From positions 1 through 27,005 of the forward strand of contig JBDNCV010000042.1 in the NCBI GenBank assembly GCA_046719465.1: a DNA stretch of 27,005 bases. The letters are read 5' to 3'. Both the position numbers and the translations under genes were made by a program. Under the pieces are notes generated by a model that saw only the letters and a list, made by a program, of their open reading frames with translations, ran no database searches and was not told the DNA's origin. Numbering within the stretch: the stretch's first letter is position 1; every line of letters begins with the position of its first letter. This DNA is from JANWYT01 sp046719465 (lineage in GTDB: Bacteria > Chloroflexota > Anaerolineae > Aggregatilineales > Phototrophicaceae). Of the stretch, positions 8,850-14,579 are shown piece after piece.

Positions 8850-10100
8850 TTAGTTAATGGGCGGGTCGAACGTCTCGAAGATCGGGAAGGGCTGCCCGAT
8901 GCCAGACGGCGCGATGATCACCGGTGGCTGCAGCTCATACGGCAGCAAGAAGCTGGGGATGCCAGCGAACACATTCAGCCAGTCGATGATCGTTTGGTTG
9001 ATCAACGCGCGACCGTCAGCCACCTTGTCGAGGTAATCCTGCTTGAAGCGGGCGAAGTTGGCGCGGAACTGCGGATCCACCACCGCGGAGAAGCGACCGC
9101 GCGGGTCACGCACGAGGCAGACATTCATCTCGAAGAAGGTCGTTGGCGTGACGGCAATCGCTGCGTCCAAATCGTCGGGGTTGGCTGGGTCAACCAGCAG
9201 CGTTGTTCCCATGACGGGGATCACCTGCAAGGTGTAGCAGCCGTTGCCCTGAGGGTTCGTTAGGTTCAAGACCAGCGCGGAATTGATCACCATGTCGATG
9301 CCATAGGCTTGAATTTCTGCTGCGACCGCACCGGGCGATTGGATAAATGTGCGCGTGTCGACGTTGGCGCAGTTATCCGCTGGTGCGATGAGGAACGACT
9401 GCATCGGGGTGAACTGGCCCGGGTTCAACACGGGCAGATCAGCGACCGCCGAGTCATCGCTCAAGCTGCTGGCGGGAATCCACGCGCTGACGCGGCGGCC
9501 AAAACCAAAGGGGTAGGTGAAGGCGATGCGCACGTGTGAGCCGCTGGCGCTGCGCACGTCCATCTTGACCTCTGTGCCTGCCGCTAATTGCCCCACCACT
9601 TCCGAGGTGCGGTTGCCGTAGTTGGGCGGGAAGCTCAAGACGTCAGTCACCGCGCTTAACGTCCCACTGACCGCGGCCAGCTCGTCGAGGAACGGCTCCC
9701 CCACAATGTCGCTGGTGTCGGCCACGGTCACCAACCCCGTTGTAACCATTACAAGGTTGTCGTTGACGAACGTGGCGGGCAGGTTGGCCATCATCCGCAG
9801 GTAAGCCACGGGGAAGTCGCGGCTGGTATCGCTTAGCGAAATCATGTCAAACTCGCGGTTGAGGATGCGATCCCCAGCCTCAAGCCGTGATAACTCCTCT
9901 TGGAACATCACGACGGCGTCGCTCTGTGCAAGGCAGAACGTGTTGGCGTCCACCGTCTGGCAGGAGCGGCCAACGATGGCCATATCGCTGTTGGCCGCTT
10001 CGCGGCACAGCGACTGCCGAGATTGGGCAGAAGTCACCAATCCGAGCGAAAACAACAAGGAGACAGCAAAAAGCATGGGTACGACAGAGGATTGACGCAC
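8850..10100 (-). CDS. Secreted protein with an SH3-like segment, function unknown
   Basis: Exported protein of 416 residues. A signal peptide (about 1-25, ending TSAQ) precedes three Cys in the first 60 residues (32, 47, 56) and three more further on, consistent with disulphides outside the cytoplasm. Residues about 160-215 (NYGNRTSEVVGQL then TEVKMDVRS and VSAWIPASSL) look like a bacterial SH3-type repeat, which often binds wall or glycan. The stretch at about 97-112 (PVAYLRMMANLP) resembles a repeat I associate with extracellular Chloroflexota proteins; that link is from memory, not a search. The start is GTG with GGAGGT nine bases upstream. The gene lies between the BY-kinase gene and a divergent TIR-like gene, with hairpins or AT-rich DNA on both sides, so it is probably monocistronic. 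Confidence 0.72.
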   Translation of the reverse strand: MRQSSVVPMLFAVSLLFSLGLVTSAQSRQSLCREAANSDMAIVGRSCQTVDANTFCLAQSDAVVMFQEELSRLEAGDRILNREFDMISLSDTSRDFPVAYLRMMANLPATFVNDNLVMVTTGLVTVADTSDIVGEPFLDELAAVSGTLSAVTDVLSFPPNYGNRTSEVVGQLAAGTEVKMDVRSASGSHVRIAFTYPFGFGRRVSAWIPASSLSDDSAVADLPVLNPGQFTPMQSFLIAPADNCANVDTRTFIQSPGAVAAEIQAYGIDMVINSALVLNLTNPQGNGCYTLQVIPVMGTTLLVDPANPDDLDAAIAVTPTTFFEMNVCLVRDPRGRFSAVVDPQFRANFARFKQDYLDKVADGRALINQTIIDWLNVFAGIPSFLLPYELQPPVIIAPSGIGQPFPIFETFDPPIN

Positions 10101-10333
10101 GTTAATAATACCTCCATCCTTAAGATAACTTCGATAATAAGATTAACATACTAAATACGAAAAGTAAAGCAATATAAAAGTGAAGGGTTTGTAAAGAAAT
10201 GCATACGTGATCAAATTTTTAAGCTAAATAGCGATTTGCTACGATATTCGCGCGGCAGCATTTTTTCCTTGCAAAGGCGTGTGCAAAGCCCTAAACTCCA
10301 AACGCTTTGATCACCGTGTGGAATGCCTATACG
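10101..10333. promoter_or_regulatory. Divergent AT-rich promoter region
   Basis: This gap separates the minus-strand secreted-protein gene from the plus-strand TIR-like gene and is much richer in A+T than its surroundings. On the minus strand TTGCTT (10167-10172), 16 bases and TATGTT (10145-10150) form a plausible promoter. On the plus strand an extended -10 like TGCTACGAT (10237-10245) is present, but I see no good -35 for it. No repeat or RNA gene is evident. Confidence 0.35.
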
Positions 10334-11197
10334 ATGGGCTACGTCTATCTTGTATACAGCAGTTCGCAGCAGTCGCTGGCGCTCAAAGCGCGCAGCCAGT
10401 TAGAGGCGCTGCGCGTGAGCGTGTGGGTGCGCGATCCTGCGCTCGACCGCAGGCGCCCCAATGAACGCGTCATGATCGAGTCGGCGTTGGCGTCGGCATC
10501 GGTGTTTTTGCTGGTATGGCATGCTGCCACTGACCAAGCGACCCCGCAGGCGCGGATCATCTTGCAAGATGTGTCACAGGCACACGAGCGCCGCCTGCCG
10601 ATTCTGGTCTTGGAACATGAGCGCGACCTGCCCACCATTATCCAGCGAGTGCGCGACCTGCTCCCCAATGAAGCCGGCGTCCCCCTGCCCATCCCCTACG
10701 ATGTAGGCGACGAGCAGCGCATCCATACGCTGGTCGCGGAGCTTCAGCGCCCGCAGCGCCGCCTGATTGTGGCGAGTGTGATCGCTGTGCTAGGGACGAT
10801 CATCTTGATTGGCTTGTTTGCCATCATCCAGAACAACTTGCAAGCCCTAATTGAAGCGCCGGAACTGCCCACCCTGATTGCCACGGCGACCGACACGCCC
10901 AGCGCCACACTCACCCACACACCGCCGCCGACGGAAACGCCGCCGCCCAGCCCCACGCCGACGGAAACGCCGCCGCCCAGCCCTACGCCGACGGAAACGC
11001 CGCCGCCCAGCCCTACGCCGACGGAAACGCCACCACCCAGCCCCACGCCGACTGACATCCCGCCGACCGAGACACCCAGACCCAGCGACACGCCAACCGC
11101 GACTCTCACCCCCACCGCAACCCCCACACTGACCCTCACGCCGACCGCAACCCCGACGCCGTTCATGCTTTTCGCCACCAACACGCCTGCCTCATGA
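10334..11197 (+). CDS. TIR-like domain protein with one membrane helix and a Thr/Pro-rich repeat tail
   Basis: Single-pass membrane protein. Residues 2-97 match the TIR fold: first strand YVYLVYSSSQQSLALKAR (3-20), SVWVRDP (29-35), VMIESALASASVFLLVW (46-62) and LPILVLE (88-94). Residues 143-166 form one transmembrane helix, and from about 180 to 287 the chain is Thr/Pro/Ser-rich with four copies of TETPPPSPTP, probably outside the cell. The Glu needed for NAD cleavage in catalytic TIR domains ('WxxE'-like position) appears absent: the equivalent stretch is ARIILQDVSQ (73-82). A protein-interaction role is therefore more likely than an NADase. I chose the ATG at 10334 because the TIR strand starts directly after it; in-frame TTG 10307 and GTG 10316 have no better ribosome sites. 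Its stop overlaps the phosphatase start (ATGA). Confidence 0.75.
   Translation: MGYVYLVYSSSQQSLALKARSQLEALRVSVWVRDPALDRRRPNERVMIESALASASVFLLVWHAATDQATPQARIILQDVSQAHERRLPILVLEHERDLPTIIQRVRDLLPNEAGVPLPIPYDVGDEQRIHTLVAELQRPQRRLIVASVIAVLGTIILIGLFAIIQNNLQALIEAPELPTLIATATDTPSATLTHTPPPTETPPPSPTPTETPPPSPTPTETPPPSPTPTETPPPSPTPTDIPPTETPRPSDTPTATLTPTATPTLTLTPTATPTPFMLFATNTPAS
10931..11050 (+). repeat. In-frame 30-bp minisatellite, four copies
   Basis: Four head-to-tail copies of a 30-bp unit starting ACGGAAACGCCGCCGCCCAG, at 10931, 10961, 10991 and 11021. They differ at a few positions only (CCCC/CCCT, and CACCACC in the fourth copy). Each encodes TETPPPSPTP. The unit length is a multiple of three, so copy-number change by slippage would lengthen or shorten the extracellular stalk without breaking the frame or its coupling to the phosphatase gene. 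Confidence 0.93.
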
Positions 11198-11658
11198 CTC
11201 GCATCCTGATGGTGTGCCGCGCGAATATCTGCCGTTCGCCGATGGCCGAGGTGGTGATGGCTGACCTGCTGGCGCAGCATCAGCTCTACGATTGGCAGGT
11301 GGACTCGGCTGGGACGCATGCGCTGGTCGGCGCGCCCGCCTATGAGCGCACCCTTGACGTGTTGGCGCGGCGTGGGCATCAGCGCCTGCCAAGCTTGGCA
11401 CGCCAGCTCGAATGGGAGGATTTGCAGCGCTTCGACGTGCTGCTGGCGATGGATCGCCACAATCTGGGCTTCGTGCTGCGGCATCAGCGCGGGGGGCGGG
11501 CGCAAGTGGGCTTGTTGATGGAAGCTGCCGTCGCGGCTGGCCTGACGGACGACGCCAACGTCCACGACCCTTACCCCGATGGTGACTACGACTACACCTA
11601 CGAACGCCTCGCGCAGGGCTGCGCGGCGTGGCTGTGGGGGCAGCTGCGCATGGGATGA
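11194..11658 (+). CDS. Low-molecular-weight protein tyrosine phosphatase
   Basis: Cytosolic phosphatase of the LMW-PTP/arsenate-reductase-like fold, 154 residues, the normal size. The P-loop CX5R is at residues 8-14 (C8-R-A-N-I-C-R14, followed by SPMAE), and the general-acid loop HDPYPDGDYDY at 124-134 holds Asp125. Arsenate reductases of this fold need extra redox Cys that are not seen in the right places, so a Tyr-phosphatase is the better call. The ATG sits inside the stop of the TIR-like gene (ATGA), so translation is probably coupled. LMW-PTPs such as Wzb dephosphorylate BY-kinases, and a BY-kinase gene lies 2.5 kb away; that pairing is an inference from proximity. The TIR-like protein is the more immediate partner by gene structure. 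Confidence 0.9.
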   Translation: MTRILMVCRANICRSPMAEVVMADLLAQHQLYDWQVDSAGTHALVGAPAYERTLDVLARRGHQRLPSLARQLEWEDLQRFDVLLAMDRHNLGFVLRHQRGGRAQVGLLMEAAVAAGLTDDANVHDPYPDGDYDYTYERLAQGCAAWLWGQLRMG

Positions 11659-11688
11659 GCTGATCTGCTCAGGCCGCGCTCACACAGG

Positions 11689-11726
11689 GCGCAGCACCCC
11701 CCAAGGCTGGGGGGGGTGCCCTGCGC
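11689..11726 (+). terminator. GC-rich hairpin after the phosphatase gene
   Basis: GCGCAG-CACCCCCC and GGGGGGGGTGCC-CTGCGC pair to form a stem of about 14 bp with a two-base bulge and a short loop, 30 bases after the phosphatase stop. No T-run follows on either strand, so it may be a factor-dependent terminator or 3' RNA stabiliser rather than a classical intrinsic terminator. Confidence 0.45.
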
Positions 11727-11828
11727 AAGTGGCCGATGTTGCGCTAGAATGTGGCGCGTTTGGCGCGCTGTGCTGAACACCTTTTCCACTTTTTATCTCG
11801 TTGACGAAGGCAAGGCCACGGGGGCTAT

Positions 11829-12788
11829 ATGCTGCTTTATCTGGGTATGATCGGCTTAGGCATTGGCGGGTTATGGTTCGGCGGTGATTTCTTGGTGAAG
11901 GCGGCCTCACGTCTTGCCACATCGTTCGGTGTGCCCGCGCTGCTGGTGGGCTTGACGGTGGTCGCGTGGGCCACGTCTGCGCCCGAACTCGTGGTCAGCA
12001 TCAGCGCTGCCATTCAAGGCTCCTCGGATATCGCCATCGGCAACGTCGTCGGCTCCAACATCGTCAACATCGGCTTGATCATCGGCCTCTCCGCCTTGAT
12101 CTTCCCGATCCGCGTCAACTGGGATTTGATCGTGCGCGAGATGCCTATCATGATCGCTATCTCCGTGGCGGCGTTTGTTATGGCGCTTGACGGGGTGATC
12201 AGCGTAATCGATGGCTTTCTGCTGTTCGGCGGCTTCCTCGCCTATAACGCAATGCAGTACCTCATCGTGCGCTACAAGCGCGACCACAAATCGCCCGAGC
12301 TGGCTGAGATCGAGGAAATGAGCCAGCAGGCAGGCACGGTCAGACGCTCCGTGGAGGTGCTGCGGCTGCTAGCAGGGCTGGCCGCGCTGGTGATCGGCGC
12401 ACAGCTCACTGTGACGGGCGCGACCGGCGCAGCGCGTCAGATCGGCGTGAGTGAGCTGGTGATTGGCCTCACGCTGGTGGCTGTGGGCACATCGCTGCCG
12501 GAGCTGGCGGCGTCGTTCGTCGCGGCCCTGCGCAAGCAGAGCGATATCGCCGTCGGCAACGTGGTCGGCTCGAACATTGCTAATATCCTCGCCATCCTCG
12601 GCTTGACGGCCATTATCCGCCCTATCAGTGTCGAGCAAACGCTCATCACCTTGCAGTTTCCGATCATGCTGGCGTTTGCGATTGGAATGCTCCTCCTCGG
12701 CTTCAACCGCGTCATTGGGCGCGTCAAAGGCGGGTTGATCCTCGCGGCTTATATTGGCGTGGTGGCGGTTACATTCGTCAACATGTGA
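11829..12788 (+). CDS. Calcium/sodium antiporter (CaCA family, YrbG-like)
   Basis: Integral membrane cation exchanger of 319 residues with about ten hydrophobic segments and the internal duplication typical of the family. The two alpha-repeats are clear: ATSAPELVVS with GNVVGSNIVNI (48-82), and GTSLPELAAS with GNVVGSNIANI (220-253). The ion-coordinating acidic residues are Glu53 and Glu225. A cytosolic loop with charged residues (about 150-175) joins the halves. It probably exports Ca2+ in exchange for Na+ or H+. The ATG at 11829 follows GGGGGCT; a stronger ribosome site is not visible. The gene stands alone, 170 bp behind the phosphatase, and converges with the peptidase gene. Confidence 0.92.
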   Translation: MLLYLGMIGLGIGGLWFGGDFLVKAASRLATSFGVPALLVGLTVVAWATSAPELVVSISAAIQGSSDIAIGNVVGSNIVNIGLIIGLSALIFPIRVNWDLIVREMPIMIAISVAAFVMALDGVISVIDGFLLFGGFLAYNAMQYLIVRYKRDHKSPELAEIEEMSQQAGTVRRSVEVLRLLAGLAALVIGAQLTVTGATGAARQIGVSELVIGLTLVAVGTSLPELAASFVAALRKQSDIAVGNVVGSNIANILAILGLTAIIRPISVEQTLITLQFPIMLAFAIGMLLLGFNRVIGRVKGGLILAAYIGVVAVTFVNM

Positions 12789-12802
12789 AGCAGAATCGGT
12801 GA

Positions 12803-12835
12803 GCGCGGCGGGCGTTTTTCTTCTGCTCGCCGCGC
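12803..12835. terminator. Shared hairpin between convergent genes
   Basis: GCGCGGCGGGC (12803-12813) and GCTCGCCGCGC (12825-12835) pair over 11 bp with one wobble, around a T-rich loop, in the 52-bp gap between the exchanger and peptidase genes. The T-run is in the loop and not after the stem, so termination in either direction is plausible but unproven. Confidence 0.4.
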
Positions 12836-12840
12836 GGTGG

Positions 12841-14061
12841 CTACCAGCCGATCCCGGGCGTGCCGGAGGGGTTCTGGGGCTGATCGTTGAAGCGAATCTC
12901 AAAGTGCAGGTGCGGGCCTGTGCTGTTGCCGGTGCTGCCAACCAGCCCCACCACCTGCCCCACGTTGATGAACTGACCGCAGCGCGCGTTGCGCTGGGAC
13001 ATGTGCGCGTAGAGCGTGCTGAACGGGCCATGCGCCAGCACGACCGTCTCACCGTAGCCCCACGTGCTGAACCCGCTGAACAGCACGGGGCCGCTGTTGG
13101 CGGCAAAGATCGGCGTGCCGACCGCAGCGGAGAGGTCGATGCCGGTGTGGCCAACGCTGAAGCCGCGCACAAATGTCCCATTTGGCAGCGGGTTGCCCCA
13201 CGCTGCGCCGCCGCCCGGCTCCACTTGGCCGCAGCTGCCCGCCAGCCCTTTGGCGAACGACACCGTGCGGATGTTGCCTTGCGCGTCCGTCTCGACTTCG
13301 CTCGGCGGGTTCCACGCGATGAGCGGCCCTTCGCCGCCCGGGATGAACAGGTTTAAGCCGCCGGGCAGCACAGTATCCGGCGACATGTCGAAAAAATTGG
13401 TGTACGGCGAGTTGAGCAGCTGCTGGACGGGCACTTTGTACTGCTCGGCAAGGCGGGCGATGGTCTCTTGACGTGTGCCGAGGACGACGTGGCACGCGCC
13501 ATCGACCGGCGGGATGCGCAGGACATCGCCCGGGCGCAGCACGAACACGATGCGCCGGTCGTTGCACCACGCCAGCGTCTCCGCGCGCAGGCCGTAACGC
13601 CGTGCGATGGTGTCGATCGTGTCCCCTGATACCGCTGTGTACTCGATAAATTCGCTGCGCGGCCGCTCTGGGATGAAGGTGTAGGGGTTGAACTTCAGCA
13701 GGTCGCCAGCGTTTGGCTCGCCAAGCTGAGCAACAGGCGTCTGCAAGATGAGCGCGATGCGCTCGGCGTTGAGGGTGGGCGCTGGCCCCATTACCTGCGG
13801 CATGGTATCAGGTGGGAGCTGCGGCAGTGTGCTGGTGGGTTGAGGCAGCGTCGCATCGGTGGGCAGTTGGACGACCGATTCGAGCGTGGGTGCTTCGGGC
13901 AGCGGTGGCGTCTCAGTGGGCAGCACCAGCACGATCACCGCGAGGCTGGTGAGCACCGCCGCGCCGATCAACAACAGCAGCCCCAACGCGCCGCCACGCT
14001 TGGGCGTTGGCTCGGGCTGGATCGTCACGGTGGGCTGCGTATCGTCGAAGGGATGGGTCAT
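12841..14061 (-). CDS. Membrane-anchored LysM/M23 peptidoglycan endopeptidase
   Basis: Cell-wall hydrolase of the LytM/M23 zinc metallopeptidase family, 406 residues. A short cytosolic N-terminus is followed by one transmembrane helix (about 25-47) and a Pro/Thr-rich linker (48-95). Two LysM-type wall-binding repeats follow: about 139-184 (YTAVSGDTIDTIARRYGL) and about 190-240 (VLGTRQETIARLAEQY). The M23 domain occupies about 285-406. Zinc ligands are intact: GHTGID gives His305 and Asp309, HLHFE gives His386 with His384, and YAHMS supplies the catalytic His353. AAGGA lies seven bases before the ATG. It probably cuts peptide cross-links during growth or division. A complete active site makes a direct enzyme more likely than an EnvC-like activator. 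Confidence 0.93.
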   Translation of the reverse strand: MTHPFDDTQPTVTIQPEPTPKRGGALGLLLLIGAAVLTSLAVIVLVLPTETPPLPEAPTLESVVQLPTDATLPQPTSTLPQLPPDTMPQVMGPAPTLNAERIALILQTPVAQLGEPNAGDLLKFNPYTFIPERPRSEFIEYTAVSGDTIDTIARRYGLRAETLAWCNDRRIVFVLRPGDVLRIPPVDGACHVVLGTRQETIARLAEQYKVPVQQLLNSPYTNFFDMSPDTVLPGGLNLFIPGGEGPLIAWNPPSEVETDAQGNIRTVSFAKGLAGSCGQVEPGGGAAWGNPLPNGTFVRGFSVGHTGIDLSAAVGTPIFAANSGPVLFSGFSTWGYGETVVLAHGPFSTLYAHMSQRNARCGQFINVGQVVGLVGSTGNSTGPHLHFEIRFNDQPQNPSGTPGIGW

Positions 14062-14091
14062 GCATCATTCCTTAACACTGTCTGCCGCGCC

Positions 14092-14120
14092 ATGCTACAC
14101 CCACGCCGCTGCGGAATCAA
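14092..14120 (-). promoter_or_regulatory. Candidate promoter of the M23 peptidase gene
   Basis: The minus strand reads TTGATT (14115-14120), exactly 17 bases, then TAGCAT (14092-14097), about 30 bases before the peptidase ATG. The spacing and position fit a housekeeping promoter with a short leader. Confidence 0.5.
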
Positions 14121-14322
14121 CCGGAGGCTTGGCTGGGGGATGCAGCGCATCGCCGCTGCATGGTGGGTGTTGGTTGTGCGCCACGGAGAGGGCATGCCCT
14201 GTCCCTACAAATATTGTGGTGGTGTGTTAAACTCCTTGACTGTCGTTCAAAAAAGGTTTTTAATGATAGGAGCTGATGAAGGTGTGTTAAGCGCATCATC
14301 AGTTTGTTTGACAACTGCACGA
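14121..14322. other. Non-coding gap left of the inserted element
   Basis: No convincing gene here. It contains a 12-bp perfect palindrome AGGGCATGCCCT (14189-14200) followed by GTCCCTACAA, resembling the complement of a fragment at 21732-21746 (ATTGTAGGGGCAGG), so it may be a dispersed repeat. GGTGTGTTAA occurs twice, exactly 60 bp apart (14221, 14281). On the plus strand TTGACT (14236-14241), 17 bases and TTTAAT (14259-14264) look like a promoter, but nothing is encoded directly behind it. Confidence 0.4.
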
Positions 14323-14520
14323 AAAGAAATGGGAGTGTCTAAGGTCGCAGTGATGCGCCATCTCGTCTTGTTCGGTTGGCGTTACAAGGCCTCATCCCCC
14401 AACCCCCTTCTCCCACTAGAGCTAGAGAAGGGGGCAAAAGTCCCCTCTCTGCGGGAGAGGGGATTTAGGGGTGAGGCCTCACCATCTGTTTAGGTTTAGA
14501 CACTCCCAAAGAAATATACC
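14308..14520 (+). promoter_or_regulatory. Promoter apparently split by the inserted element
   Basis: TTGACA is at 14308-14313 and TATACC at 14515-14520. If the 177-bp element and one copy of its 8-bp target duplication are removed, the two hexamers come to lie 16 bases apart, a good housekeeping promoter. It would start transcription near 14527, about 53 bases before the serine hydrolase ATG. In the present sequence the -35 is separated from the -10, and no good replacement -35 is seen at the element's right end. Confidence 0.5.
14331..14507. mobile_element. 177-bp MITE-like element with 12-bp terminal inverted repeats and 8-bp target duplication
   Basis: The ends are perfect 12-bp inverted repeats: GGGAGTGTCTAA at 14331-14342 and its complement at 14496-14507. 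They are flanked by the direct repeat AAAGAAAT (14323-14330 and 14508-14515), an 8-bp target-site duplication. No transposase is encoded. The interior is highly structured: outer arms AGGCCTCA/TGAGGCCT (14387-14394, 14472-14479), a 10-bp stem CCCCCTTCTC/GAGAAGGGGG (14403-14412, 14425-14434) and an 8-bp stem CCCCTCTC/GAGAGGGG (14442-14449, 14455-14462). A related left end and a related core occur at 21775-21987. It must be moved by a transposase encoded elsewhere; TSD length and the GGG end would fit an IS256-like family, but that is a guess. Confidence 0.85.
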
Positions 14521-14531
14521 TATTGACAAAC

Positions 14532-14547
14532 GTTGTATATATACAAC
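14532..14547. promoter_or_regulatory. 16-bp perfect palindrome, candidate operator
   Basis: GTTGTATATATACAAC is a perfect palindrome 32 bases before the serine hydrolase ATG. It would sit at about +5 to +20 of the reconstructed promoter, a classical repressor position. Its form is like operators of dimeric winged-helix repressors, but no such regulator gene is in the window. A second TTGACA (14523-14528) directly precedes it, without a well-spaced -10. Confidence 0.55.
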
Positions 14548-14579
14548 AAAATATAGTCAAGAAAAACAAGGAGATAGAT

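Noticed and set aside
10928..11055. CRISPR-like array
   Set aside because: The four 30-bp units are directly joined, without spacers, and are in frame with a coding region; it is a minisatellite.
10744..11565. A long minus-strand open frame rich in Gly and Val opposite the TIR-like gene
   Set aside because: It is the complement of the TETPPPSPTP repeats and has no domain of its own.
11194..11658. Arsenate reductase
   Set aside because: The P-loop fold is shared, but the additional redox cysteines of ArsC are not in place and no ars gene is near.
10334..11658. A TIR-based anti-phage operon
   Set aside because: No nuclease, NADase Glu, sensor or effector partner is seen; membrane anchor and Thr/Pro tail point to surface signalling instead.
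14270..14290. Tiny leader peptide (ATG at 14276, four codons)
   Set aside because: AGGAG is only three bases from the ATG, and a four-codon frame cannot be told from chance.
14523..14579. TTG start giving 19 extra residues on the serine hydrolase
   Set aside because: It overlaps the operator-like palindrome and would put a charged stretch before the signal peptide; the ATG at 14580 has AAGGAG at ideal spacing.
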